From Leishmania infantum JPCM5 (taxonomy: Eukaryota; Euglenozoa; Kinetoplastea; Trypanosomatida; Trypanosomatidae): 64,000 nt of DNA. Where the stretch lies: positions 285,501-349,500 of the forward strand of contig NC_009404.2 of NCBI RefSeq assembly GCF_000002875.2. Reading direction: 5' to 3'. A program made the translations under genes and the position numbers. This document shows, piece after piece, positions 33,106 through 43,181 of the stretch (positions within the stretch are counted from its first letter, which is position 1; each line of letters starts with the position of its first letter). Under the pieces are notes generated by a model. It ran no database searches, was not told the DNA's origin, and saw only the letters and a list, made by a program, of their open reading frames with translations.

Positions 33106-34446
33106 CGAATGATGAGAGAAGACGGAAGGATCGACGAAAATGCGTGCGCTTGTGTGTGTGTGTGTGTGAGTGTGAGCGTGTTGGAGGGAGACGGGGGCTG
33201 AAGCGCTACGCTGGCGCCTGGCGTGTCTTGCTTTCCCACCGTGGGTTGTCGATGTACATTAGCGGCAGGTAACAGGAGCGAGTGCTAGATCATACCAGTA
33301 CAATTTTCGTGTCTGTTCCATGTTATCGGGCGCGCCGCCTCCGCCCACCCCCTCCACCGATCTGTCCCCTGCCCCGCTCTCTCGCCCACGGCGTCTCCCT
33401 TCACGGCTTCTTGCTATGGTGGGTCTGTGAAGCCTCCCCTGTGTCAGCACCGCCCCATGCACCGATGCGGAGAACAGAATGAGAGAGGGAGGAAGGGGAG
33501 AGGCCCACACGTATGCACAGCGGCTCTGCATGGGCTTGGCGCGGTTGCGGATGAGGGCGTCCGTCATGCCGCTCCTTTGGGGGTTGCTTCTATAGTAGTT
33601 GTTGGTACGTAAATGCTCGGGGGTGTTGGGAGGGCTAGGGAGCGCATGCACGGATGATACGCTGTGCCGTTTTTCGTACATAACTGCGCTGTCTGCGTAA
33701 GCAAGGCATATATAAATGTAACGCATGGAAAGCATCGCCGATCGTGACGGAGGAAGGGAAAAGCTGGCCGCACGTGATGTAAGCGCAGCCAGAAGGGCGG
33801 TCGCGGCGCAGACTCCTTGTTCGTATTTCTCTCCCTCCCTCTCGTGACCACAAATGGGTGTAACCCACGAAGAAAGAAGGCGAGCGATTGGCAGCAGCAT
33901 CTATGCCTTGATCACCAAACTCCGTAATGCCTGTGCGAGAGCCGGTGAGCGAGAGGCGCACACACGCACACACAAGCACAAATGTGAGCTCACACTAGTG
34001 CTCTCCCAGAACAGCCGTCTTTTCGCCTTTCCTCCTCCCCCAGATCCCAACACGCAAGTGTCTGCCCCTCACAGCCTCCACGTTGTGTGTATTCTATGTG
34101 TGTGTGTATGTGTGTACATGTGTGTTGGTGTGCTCCTCCACCTCCGCCCTCTTCTTGTGTTGTTTGGCTCTTCGCTACGCGCATGCTCGCACATCCGCGC
34201 CGCCACGCGACTCTTCAGCCCCCCCCCCCCAGGCCTCGCCCCCTCCTCTCGCCGCCCCCTCGCGTGTGCGCCTGCGTACAACGTCCGCCTCTCTGTCCCT
34301 CTCCTCCTTCCCGCTTCTTTACTCGTATCGCCTTCGAGGCTGCCGGTCAGCGGCTCTTACCGGCCGTTTCCATTGCGCACCATCTTCGCCGTTACACGAA
34401 CACATACGCCCAAGCAGCCTTCGTGCGGCACGCATCGACAGAGAGA
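33106..34446. other. Spacer between the kinase and Misato genes
   Basis: A short (GT)n run follows the kinase stop. The second half is C-rich and includes an 11-base C run ending in AG at about 34231-34232, a candidate splice acceptor for the next gene. No gene is seen on either strand. Confidence 0.6.
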
Positions 34447-36534
34447 ATGCTTGTAGAGCGGGAGGTGATAACGCTGGCCTTTGGCAACTACAGCTCTCTC
34501 GTGGCGGCACAGTGGGCCAACGGCACGTCGCGCTACGATGCCCATCACAACACCCTCTACTCCGAGTGCCGCAGCGCGGACGTGTTAGGCGGAGGCAGCA
34601 GCGGCAATAGGCGTGTGCGGGTGCCACGTCTTCTGTTGCTGGACGCCCCTTACGCGAGCGCCTTCGACGACATCGACGTCTGGGCGCGCAAATACAAGGA
34701 TGATGCCAAAAGCGGCGAAGAGGGCGACGCTGCGTACAACCCCTCCGCAGCCTCACCGTCGCCTGTGCACCGGGGCAATGCCGCTGAGGAAGAGGACCAT
34801 CTCCTCGCGAGCGTGGCCAAAGCCGTGCAGCGTCACGTCTTTGAACAGCATGGCCTCGACGACGACGACGACGATGGCAGCCGCGGTGGCAACGATGATG
34901 TTGGGGGTGCAGACGACGCGCAGAACGACGACGGAGAAGACGCGGATGCGCACTTGCTCGACGAAGACAAGAAAGACGAAGTGAACAAGAATGCTGACCG
35001 ACGCGGCAGTGCTACCATACCCCACTCTCGAGCGCAACGTCAAGCGCGCTTAAAGCGGAAGCTCTTCGATGAGCGCAACACTACGATCCCGTGGTGGCAG
35101 TACATTACCACCGGCCTCGGGCCGAACAGTGTCACCTCCGTCAAGCCACTTCAGCACGTGGATGCAGCTGGCGATCTGCCGGCGCTGCACAGCTTCGGCT
35201 ACGGCCTGGCTTACCTCCGCGACGGTGGCAGATCAAGCGAGGTGGTAGACTTCAACGAAGCTCTGCGCCACAACCTTGAGGCAGCTGATCAGCTGCAAGG
35301 TGTCCAGTGCTTCACCGACGGCGACGGTCTCTTTGGTGGAGCGGCCGCGAACGTGCTCGAGCAGCTGTGGGAGGAGGCAGGCCCCAATACGCCGGTCGTG
35401 CAGGCATGTTCATTTGCCCGCCTGCCGGCACCTGTGGCCGACCCAGCCTATCGCGCCGAGATCGCGTTCCGCGAGCGCCGCATGGACGAAGTTGCGCTGA
35501 ACCAGCTGCTCGCCACGCTGCACCTCTCACGTCACACGTCCGCCGTGTACATCCCGGTGCCTCTGTCGGACTGGGACGTCTTGTTCAAGGGCGCCGCGGC
35601 CGCCGCGTCGCCCACAGAGGTGCCGCCGTGGCTGGAAGACGAGCGGGCGACGGCGCAGCTGCTGGCGGCTGTCATGGACACGGCTTTGTACGGACTCCGC
35701 GACGGTAGCCGTGCGAGTGGGGTCTCGTCGCAGGGTCCGCAGTGGTACATGGATGAGTGGTGCCGGGTGGTGCGACCAGCGCCGTCACTGCGGGTGGCGG
35801 CTGCTATGGGCGCTCTGCCGCAGTCCGTGTCGGCCTCGTCGGAGCTGTGGGAGTTCTTGCAGGCAAACCCGCTCTTGCCCGACGCGCCACAGCTCGACGA
35901 GCGCATGGCTCGTGCAAACGATAGCGCCGAGGACGACACCAGCTCCGGACAGGCGCAGCTGCAGGCCAAGTTCTTTTCGCTGACGCACAGCATGTCGACC
36001 TACTCGACTGCCCACACGGCCGGTCAAGTGCTTGGTCACGCGGTTAGCCTGCGCGGTGCCGGATGCCTACCTGCGACAGTGTACCCGGCGCGTGAGGCGA
36101 TGCTGCGCTACGCCCTCCCTCTTCGCACCTCCACCTACCTGCCGCTCCTGACGGAGGTAAGCTACCCCATCTCCGACACCTTCCCGACGGAGCTCCTGTT
36201 TGCCGATCCCGCTGCGATGGCGAAGGTGCCGGGTGGTGCGCCCTGGAGCGGCGGCAGTGCGGGCATCACGTCGCTGCGCTGTGCCCTGCAGAGCGTGGAT
36301 GTCGGGGCCCATGTGCTGAGCACGTATGCCACGGCGCCGATGTTGCGCGACATCAACACCAAGGCGCAGGCGGCACTGCGCAACAAGATGGACCGTTACT
36401 GCGACGCGTACGTGATGGAAAAAGACGACTGGCGTGAGGCGCTGGAGGAGGGGCTGGCGCTCTTCGACGACTACAACCACGCCCCCCTGTCGAACGCCGA
36501 AGACGGCGGCGGCAGCGACGGGGATGACTACTAG
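34447..36534 (+). CDS. Misato/DML1 family protein (tubulin/FtsZ-like fold)
   Basis: 695 residues. The N-terminus MLVEREVITLAFGNYSSLVA matches the family start (REV-TLQ-GNY--FVG), which fixes the ATG at 34447 and excludes the in-frame extension upstream made of Cys/Val/Pro repeats. Near residue 285 a CFTDGDGLFGGAAANVLEQL stretch matches the second conserved region, where the family reads D--GFSG-A--LL. Misato/DML1 proteins combine a tubulin/FtsZ-like N-terminal part with a second tubulin-like region and act in mitochondrial distribution and in tubulin or CCT chaperonin-related assembly in yeast and animals. Here an acidic Asp-rich insertion occupies about residues 110-185, longer than I expect for the family. 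The role in trypanosomatids is inferred. Confidence 0.85.
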   Translation: MLVEREVITLAFGNYSSLVAAQWANGTSRYDAHHNTLYSECRSADVLGGGSSGNRRVRVPRLLLLDAPYASAFDDIDVWARKYKDDAKSGEEGDAAYNPSAASPSPVHRGNAAEEEDHLLASVAKAVQRHVFEQHGLDDDDDDGSRGGNDDVGGADDAQNDDGEDADAHLLDEDKKDEVNKNADRRGSATIPHSRAQRQARLKRKLFDERNTTIPWWQYITTGLGPNSVTSVKPLQHVDAAGDLPALHSFGYGLAYLRDGGRSSEVVDFNEALRHNLEAADQLQGVQCFTDGDGLFGGAAANVLEQLWEEAGPNTPVVQACSFARLPAPVADPAYRAEIAFRERRMDEVALNQLLATLHLSRHTSAVYIPVPLSDWDVLFKGAAAAASPTEVPPWLEDERATAQLLAAVMDTALYGLRDGSRASGVSSQGPQWYMDEWCRVVRPAPSLRVAAAMGALPQSVSASSELWEFLQANPLLPDAPQLDERMARANDSAEDDTSSGQAQLQAKFFSLTHSMSTYSTAHTAGQVLGHAVSLRGAGCLPATVYPAREAMLRYALPLRTSTYLPLLTEVSYPISDTFPTELLFADPAAMAKVPGGAPWSGGSAGITSLRCALQSVDVGAHVLSTYATAPMLRDINTKAQAALRNKMDRYCDAYVMEKDDWREALEEGLALFDDYNHAPLSNAEDGGGSDGDDY

Positions 36535-37171
36535 GCTTGAGGAGCGCAGACGCGTAGACAAGGCGAAGGGGGACACCGTTGTGGGTTCACCCTGTGTCGG
36601 CATGCCTTGGTGTGTGTGCGTGTGTGCACGCCTTGTTATTCGTGCGTCCTTGATGAAATAGGCGAGGAAGGCGATCCTTTAACTAAGTAAGGAAAGGCTG
36701 GGAGAAGGAAGGAGGGGAAGTCGAGGCGTGAAAGGGATGAGGGCAGAAGAGGGAGGCTCGGTCGCTCTCCCTCTCTCTGTCTGTATGTCTGTCCACCGCC
36801 TCCCGCCTTGCGTCGCCTCTGTGCCCGTGTGGTAAACCAAGAAGTTCAGAAGAGCATCGACTGCGCGTTCCGTGCTCACGTGATGCTCCGGCGAGTCTCA
36901 GATCTCGGTGCGCCTGCTTTTCGCCGTCGAGGAGACAGACAGAGGGCAGGGTAGATGCGCCGCCAAACTCGACAGCCTGCGAATGCTGTCCCCGTTGTGT
37001 GGCAGCGATGACCAACTCTGCATGTATGCGTATCTCGGTGGCACGATCGCTCGTGGAGGGCGCCTTCCGCAACCTCGCTCTCCAACTTTTCGCCCTCTCA
37101 CCGGCGCCTCTCCCTTCTCAATCGACTGCACTTGCAGAGACCCCCTCGCCACACGGGACACCTACACATAA
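36535..37171. other. Spacer between the Misato and TTLL genes
   Basis: No gene seen. It contains an A/G-rich stretch near 36660-36760 and, at its end, a pyrimidine-rich leader for the TTLL gene. Confidence 0.6.
37076..37137 (+). promoter_or_regulatory. Trans-splice acceptor for the TTLL gene
   Basis: A C/T-rich stretch (37076-37120) is followed by CTTGCAG with the AG at 37136-37137, 34 bases before the ATG. Confidence 0.6.
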
Positions 37172-39481
37172 ATGGCTTCAGGAGTCGGTCAGCAAGTGGC
37201 ATGGAGCTTAGTAGCACCCATTTCCTCCCTGACGCGCAACGGCGACGACGGCGGCGTCGTAGCAGCTTCCTGGCGCGCGCGACGTGCGCTGGAGCCGTTT
37301 CTGATGCCGCCAAGTGTCGTGCTAGACCCCTCGTCCACAACCACATCAACGGACGAGAACGCCGGCCTCACCTCGACGGATGTGTACCTCGTCGACTCCC
37401 CGTACAAGCGGCGTCGCCCTACCATCGCGTTTGTTCCGTACGACAAGCCGGCTGCAGGCGATCAGCGCCATCACAGCGGCGAGGAAACCGGGGGCGGCAC
37501 CACAGTAATGAACGCCGATGTCCTGGTTCAACCGCACAGGCTTCCACTCGGCGCCGCGGATGGCGTGCTTGGTGGGAGCGGAGGAAGCGACCCGGCGGCC
37601 TCCTTGCTGGGTGATGGGCGTTCGCAGCGTCGCGTCGTCGCCCGTGCCTCCGCGGGTCCCTACAGCAGGCTGAGCTACATCATGGACGAGAGCTGCACAC
37701 CCTTCACGGCACTGCTCGCTACCCTTCGCGCGGCCGGCTTCACCCGTGTCTCGGGCCGCGCGGCGCTCCTTCACAAAACCCATTCGCTTCTCTGGGTGAA
37801 GCACCTACTGCCGAGCATGGTGGACCAGCTACGGCAGCCTCAGCCAGGCGCGTATCGAAAGGTGAACCACTTCCCCGGCACCCACGCACTCGGGCGAAAG
37901 GACAAACTTTGCATGCTGCTGAGACGTGCTGGACAGCGTTGGCAAGCGAGTGGCGAGGTGTCAAGCGCGCTTAGCGGGGCGTGCACAACGAACACAGCAG
38001 CGGCGCGCGCGGCGGCGTGGGCGTCCCTGACCCCAGAGAGCTGGCTTCTTCCGCAAGAAGCGGAGGCGTGCGTGCGTGCGATCCGGCAGCCGTGCCCTTC
38101 CGCGGTAGCCGCGCCACTCTTTATCGTGAAGCCGACGAACCAGGCGGGTGGCCAGGGCATCTTCCTAATATGTGGCGGGAGTGAGGCAGGGGTGGCGTCG
38201 CTGACAGCTGCTGTCGGCGAGCTTGGCGGCGGCCACGGCAGCACCTCCCGCGAGGAGAACATTACTGTTTCCTCCGCCGTGCTCTCAAAGTCATCGCCGG
38301 GCTCCGCTCGTCGCCGGAGAACACTCACTGAGCCATTCTCCGGTGGTAGCGCGGTTCGTGCCGCCGTGATAGACGCCCCTGCCGTGGAAACGGAGAGGAG
38401 CAAGTACGTTGTGCAGCGATACATAGCAAACCCCTTTTTGCTGGAAGGCCGCAAGTTTGACCTGCGGCTGTACGTCGTCGCGACCTCCTACGATCCTGTG
38501 CGGTTGTACCTCTACCGGGAAGGGCTCGTGCGCATCGCATCCTCGCCGTACACCCGCACCGTTGCAACCGCTTCGACGGCGCTGACGACACTTGCCGATG
38601 TGTCCGACTTGAAAGCGCACTTGACGAACTTCACCGTGAGCAAAGGGGCGTCGCCGGTGCCGGCGGCGGCGGGTGACGCAGGCGCGGCCGCGTCTGGCGC
38701 TGCCACCAGCGGACAGGACACGAAATGGCCGCTGAGCAGCCTGGAAGCTTATGTTGCCTCGATGGGCTATGACTGGTCCGGTACGTTACAGCGCATTCAC
38801 GAACTGCTGCGGCTTGTCTTTCTCTCCGTCACACCCGAAGTCCGAGCAGCGTTGCGCGCGTCGTCGGCGTGCCGGCGAAACAGCGCTGACAGCAAAGCAG
38901 TGCGGTCGCTGCCGTCGTCGCCTGCAGTGTCGTCGCACCCTACCGTCAATGGCGCATCGCCTTTCTTTGAGATCTTTGGCGTGGACGTGCTCCTCGTCAA
39001 TGACGGCAGCGAGGCCAGCTCCCCCCATGGCTCGTTAGCCGCGTCGGCAAGCGCCAGCACGTTGCGGCCCGTGCTTCTCGAGGTAAACATTATGCCCTCT
39101 CTCAGCACGCACTACTCGCTCTTCGATCAGCGCATCAAGGCGAACTTTATCGCCGACGCGCTGACGTTGGTGGGTCTGATGCCACCGCCGTCAAAGGTGG
39201 CTTCCTCCGCCGCAGGCGTCCAGGAAACGGCAGGGGGTCCACGGAGCGGTTACAACGACGCCTTCCTCGATGGATTGAGCGACAGCGAAGTCCTGAACGT
39301 GTGTCTCGCCACGGAAGAGGAGCGCCGGCGTGCCGACAACTTCACACGCCTCCTGCCAACACGCGACTCTGCCAGCAAGTACAGGGCCTTAATGGAGGTG
39401 TCAGGGGGGGACGGAACGTCAACATCGACGCTGTCCAGCCTCGATGCAGTGCTGAGCGCTTGGCTGGCGTCTTCGTCGTGA
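37172..39481 (+). CDS. Tubulin-tyrosine-ligase-like protein (probable tubulin polyglutamylase type)
   Basis: 769 residues, with an ATP-grasp TTL domain from about residue 210 to 670. Visible motifs are VNHFPGTHALGRKD (substrate and nucleotide region), FIVKPTNQAGGQGI at about 315-330 (ATP-binding Lys and Gly-rich turn), VVQRYIANPFLLEGRKFDLR at about 413-435 (the KFDLR signature), and LEVNIMPSLSTH near 637, which carries the metal-binding Glu and Asn. These residues are all kept, so the enzyme looks active. The family adds Glu, Gly or Tyr to tubulin tails; the GRKFDLRLYV...LEVN-MPSL pattern resembles the polyglutamylase branch (TTLL4/5-like) more than tyrosine ligase itself. Low-complexity insertions lie at about 345-405, 490-520 and 560-600. 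It probably modifies flagellar or subpellicular microtubules. Confidence 0.88.
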   Translation: MASGVGQQVAWSLVAPISSLTRNGDDGGVVAASWRARRALEPFLMPPSVVLDPSSTTTSTDENAGLTSTDVYLVDSPYKRRRPTIAFVPYDKPAAGDQRHHSGEETGGGTTVMNADVLVQPHRLPLGAADGVLGGSGGSDPAASLLGDGRSQRRVVARASAGPYSRLSYIMDESCTPFTALLATLRAAGFTRVSGRAALLHKTHSLLWVKHLLPSMVDQLRQPQPGAYRKVNHFPGTHALGRKDKLCMLLRRAGQRWQASGEVSSALSGACTTNTAAARAAAWASLTPESWLLPQEAEACVRAIRQPCPSAVAAPLFIVKPTNQAGGQGIFLICGGSEAGVASLTAAVGELGGGHGSTSREENITVSSAVLSKSSPGSARRRRTLTEPFSGGSAVRAAVIDAPAVETERSKYVVQRYIANPFLLEGRKFDLRLYVVATSYDPVRLYLYREGLVRIASSPYTRTVATASTALTTLADVSDLKAHLTNFTVSKGASPVPAAAGDAGAAASGAATSGQDTKWPLSSLEAYVASMGYDWSGTLQRIHELLRLVFLSVTPEVRAALRASSACRRNSADSKAVRSLPSSPAVSSHPTVNGASPFFEIFGVDVLLVNDGSEASSPHGSLAASASASTLRPVLLEVNIMPSLSTHYSLFDQRIKANFIADALTLVGLMPPPSKVASSAAGVQETAGGPRSGYNDAFLDGLSDSEVLNVCLATEEERRRADNFTRLLPTRDSASKYRALMEVSGGDGTSTSTLSSLDAVLSAWLASSS

Positions 39482-40053
39482 TGACAACGCTGAAGCGGCG
39501 TCTCGGATGTGTCTTGGTAAGGAACGATGGACCTGCGAAAGTGTGCACATAGACAATAGCATTTCCCTCAGCCCCCTGCGACGAACTCCCTCCGTTCTCG
39601 CTCGCTCAGCCGTCCAAGAAGCGTCGCACTTGAGCGTCAGCGCGATGCATAGCCGATCTGATCGCACACAACGCCATAGATGCCGCTTCTTTGTTCTCGT
39701 GAGGAAAAGGGGCATCTCCGCAGCGCGGGTCACGTGCGCAGAGTCACCGACGGCCTTGCACCCTTCTCTCCCGCGTCAATCTCTTAGTGTCTCGCTGCCC
39801 CTCCGTCTCTCTCTCTTTCTCTCTCAGGTGACTCGGCTACACCCTGTTGGGGGACGCCCACACCCCATCACCCCTAAGCGGCGTAGATCGCCGCTTGATC
39901 AAGACAGCTCAACGTTTCACACCACCCCTCCCCTCCCCCCACCCACCCGTCTTCTCGAGTGCCCCTGTTGTTGTTTTGTTTCTGTAGCGTGTGCCTTCTC
40001 CCGCACACGCACACCGGAAAGCAGCCCCAGAGTTTCCCTGACGCGCAGCAGAC
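39482..40053. other. Spacer with two candidate splice acceptors
   Basis: No gene. A C/T run ending TCTCTCAG (AG at 39826-39827) and a T-rich run ending TTTCTGTAG (AG at 39986-39987) are both suitable acceptors for the gene at 40054. The second is closer, 66 bases before the ATG. Confidence 0.6.
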
Positions 40054-41130
40054 ATGGGCCAAAGTGCACCAACGCCGACCCCGCGCACGCAGCGGCCCGC
40101 GCGCCTGACACCGCAGCAACGGCGGCAACAGCTCAAGCAGCAGGAGATGCAGAAGCCGCTGCGGGCTGTAGAGCAGGTGCGACGCCGCCAGCCGACGCTG
40201 AAGGAGCAGTGGCAGGCGCAGCGAGAGGCAAACGCCGCCGCCCGCGAGGCGAAAGCGATGGAGCGCAAGCGAAAGAAGGAAGCCCTTCATGCTGAGCTGA
40301 TGGCTCAGCAGAAGCAGGCTGAAGACGAGCAGGAAAATGTCGATGACGTGGACGACGATGCCGACTTAGCCGGTGGCGGCAGCGACGGCGATGATGGATG
40401 TCTCCAGAACGCTGAAGAAGAGGCGATGCTGGCTCAGGCGCGCATCAACGCACAGCTTGCGGCCTTTCAAGCCTTCATGCAGAACAATCCTGATCTCGAG
40501 GAGGGCCTTGACAGTGCTGACGCCGACCCGGCCAGCATGTTTGACCGTGAAGCCATGCCCGCAGCGGCACTCAAGGTTGCACAGCACGGTGGTTGCACTG
40601 GTGGCAGCGGCGGCCTTGGAGACAGAGACGATGATGAGGCGATTGCGAACGTCTCCGTGCACAGCTCCGATTACGCAGATGAGGAGCTGATGCAGGGCCT
40701 CGATGACCTCGACGAGGAGCTCGAACAGGAGTTCCTGAATCGCATCGATGTCCTGCAGCAACAGGTTGCCGAGCACAAGCAACAGTCCCTCGCCTACCTG
40801 CGCGAGCACAACGATAAGGCGGCGGCGTTGCAAGAGCTTCAAAAGGCGAAGCAGATCGAGGCTCAAATCAAGCAGCTGCTGGACGAGCACGCGACCCCGC
40901 TCAGGGTGCAAATAGAGGAACAACAGACGAAGATCGTCGAGCTGGAGAATCTTGTCGCGACGCGCAAGCAGCAGTCTGTGGCCACTCTGCGCGGCGGAGA
41001 CAAGCCCACGGCGCTCACGCTGTTGAAGGAGGCGAGGGGATTCGAGAGTCAACTGGAGGAGGCGAAAGCAACGTTGGCTGCACTCAAGAAAGAAAAAGAG
41101 AAGCAACTCCGTAGCAAGGGTGAGGAATGA
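40054..41130 (+). CDS. Coiled-coil protein with two DM14-like repeats
   Basis: 358 residues, highly charged. Residues 1-75 are Arg/Gln-rich and basic. An acidic stretch follows at about 88-110. About 210-355 is a continuous predicted coiled coil containing two similar units: HKQQSLAYLREHNDKAAALQ, then RKQQSVATLRGGDKPTALTL about 75 residues later. Each reads (K/R)-x2-x-(S/A)-x2-(L/T)-LR-x2-(N/G)D-K-x-(A/T)-AL, which resembles the DM14 repeat of CC2D1/Lgd proteins, linked to ESCRT-III and endosomal sorting. No C2 domain is present, so it is not a full CC2D1 homologue. It could instead be an unrelated helical adaptor. The ATG follows good splice acceptors and codon bias is gene-like. Confidence 0.8.
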   Translation: MGQSAPTPTPRTQRPARLTPQQRRQQLKQQEMQKPLRAVEQVRRRQPTLKEQWQAQREANAAAREAKAMERKRKKEALHAELMAQQKQAEDEQENVDDVDDDADLAGGGSDGDDGCLQNAEEEAMLAQARINAQLAAFQAFMQNNPDLEEGLDSADADPASMFDREAMPAAALKVAQHGGCTGGSGGLGDRDDDEAIANVSVHSSDYADEELMQGLDDLDEELEQEFLNRIDVLQQQVAEHKQQSLAYLREHNDKAAALQELQKAKQIEAQIKQLLDEHATPLRVQIEEQQTKIVELENLVATRKQQSVATLRGGDKPTALTLLKEARGFESQLEEAKATLAALKKEKEKQLRSKGEE

Positions 41131-42863
41131 AGACGACCGCGACTGACGTCCGCCCACCCCTTTATACGCGCACACTCACACCTGGCGTATAATCCTGTGT
41201 TTGTTTACCCGGTTATCGGTGCATGTGCGTGAAGCGTGCAGATGTTCACGCGCGTTACCCCTTACGTCACGGTTATGTGTCTTTCTGGCTCTCTTGCATC
41301 TATTCTTGGGTCTTGTTGGACGGTGTTGCCTCACGTGACTTTGCGCTTGCTCACCACTCTCCCTCTCCCTCTCCCTTTCGCGTTTCCCCGGCGTGCGTGT
41401 CGCTCGCTGCCCTTGTCTCAGCTCCTTTTCTTCACGTCGACGATGTGCTGGTATATTCAACGGCGTTTGTATGCCTGTATATCTCTGCATCTGCATGTGC
41501 GCGTGTGTAAGTGTGGTGTGTGTTACTGCCCATGCTGTAGGGCACGCGCACACACCTTTTCCTGCGACTTCTGCGTGTCCTCTTCTGCAGCCTCATTGCT
41601 TACCAGTTGGGTGGCTGATTCCCCCACACCCTTTTTTTTTTACTTCGGTATCCTTCTCTACGTGAGCTTCATTGCCCAGCGGCACCGAGACAAGGCACAA
41701 CATTTGGTGCGGAGGTGTACAGCGAAACCTGGCCCTGTCACCGCACGCCCCGTCACGCTAGCGGAAACCCCCCTTTCTCCCGGAGGCGTACCAGACTGTC
41801 TCAGCAGCTCGGCAGTGCGCCCTCCGTTTTCGGGGCACACACGCTGATCACGCTGGATGCGAGTTGATGTGCTTGTGCTTCACAGACACCTCCGAATAGG
41901 CGCACACTCCCACGATTGTCTCAGACAGGCGCCTGCATACACACCGCTCACCTAAACGTACTCTCCTTTCCCTCCCTGCCTTCCTGATACACGTGATGAT
42001 GTCCCACGTACGCACACGCACAATCACGTGCCTGCCAGCCAAACTCGACAGCTTACCGTCACGGTGAGCTTCTTCCGACACACAAGCACACCCCTGCCGC
42101 CCTCTCCCCCTCCGCCTTCGCATGCCGCCGCAGGATTACCACACCAACGAGTTTCTGATGTAATGAGTCCGAGCCCTTCCGCGGCGACGAGTCGATAACG
42201 CTGTCAACTGTGCAATGAGGCGCTGCGTGGTGGGCGCTGTGGGCGTGTGCGTCTGTGCTGTGTGGGCCGAAGTGGTGCGCATGCAGGCACCCCTCGACGC
42301 ATGTGTGCGCGTGTGATGATACACCAAAGCAGGGAATCTCTTGTCGAGCGCCGGCGCGCGTCGCCGGCGTGGTGACATGACACACTTTGAGTAACCGAAT
42401 CCATTCATTGAATTGCCTGACCCGTGCGTGTGTGTGTGCGTGTCGGACGCATGCGTGTGCTCCCACCCCCCCCAAATGACGAATGTGGCATCTCTCCACG
42501 GACACCGCATTCGCACTGCGGTGCGTGACATCACTGTTGCCTTCGAACCTAATACCAGGGCCGATGCGGGCGTGGGTGTGGGTGTGCAGCTGAAGAGTGC
42601 CCGGACGTGTGCGACTGCGTGATGAGCTATAGGTCTACGACGAACAACTCGTCTGATCACCCTTGTTGATGACCCCACACACCTTTTGCTTCCTCACTGA
42701 CTGGCAGTCGCGGCCGCTGTGTGCTTGCGCGCGTGGACGACGGAGCGCGGGGCAAGGCGGTGTGGAGCACGTGCGCGCATGGAGATGCTGTGTGCGTTGC
42801 CGTCTTCGCACTTCCTCAGCCCCCTTCTCGCCTCCCTGCTGCTGCTGCTGCGCCGCTCTGGCG

Positions 42864-43181
42864 ATGCGCGCTGCGCAGATGCGCCTCCGGTCGTTTCCGC
42901 AGTTGTCGGCTCTCGCTCTCTATCGGCGGCACATGATTCGACACTTGGATGAACTTGTCCTCCGCAGAGTGCCGCTGCTGCTCTCTGAAGAGGCGCGGCG
43001 CGCGTGGTCACTCGCGCAAGCATTGAGTGAGGACGACTGGATGTTGCCATGGCAGCGTTGGCGGCATCGAGTGCGGGTCGCCGATGCGAGCACCCTTGCT
43101 GCGCCGCGTAGTCAGGAAGACGGCGTCGTCATGGGCCGCCCAGCGTTTTCTACGCCCTCCTTTTCCTGTTCGGGGTTATAA
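42864..43181 (+). CDS. Possible small basic protein (uncertain)
   Basis: An ORF of 105 residues from ATG 42864, preceded by a pyrimidine-rich stretch with an AG near 42818. The first 75 residues are Arg-rich and helical in character (SALALYRRHMIRHLDEL, then SEEARRAWSLAQALSEDDW). The LYRR within a basic helix recalls LYR-motif mitochondrial proteins, but the spacing is not convincing. The last 30 residues look random. It sits at the edge of the unexplained high-GC block, so it may be a chance frame or a gene fragment. Confidence 0.25.
   Translation: MRAAQMRLRSFPQLSALALYRRHMIRHLDELVLRRVPLLLSEEARRAWSLAQALSEDDWMLPWQRWRHRVRVADASTLAAPRSQEDGVVMGRPAFSTPSFSCSGL

Noticed and set aside
33259..33900. 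213-codon minus-strand ORF after the kinase gene
   Set aside because: Wrong strand for the unit, no motif, and it lies in ordinary spacer.
34087..34446. In-frame extension of Misato
   Set aside because: It translates TG and C runs (Cys/Val/Pro repeats), whereas the conserved family N-terminus starts at 34447.
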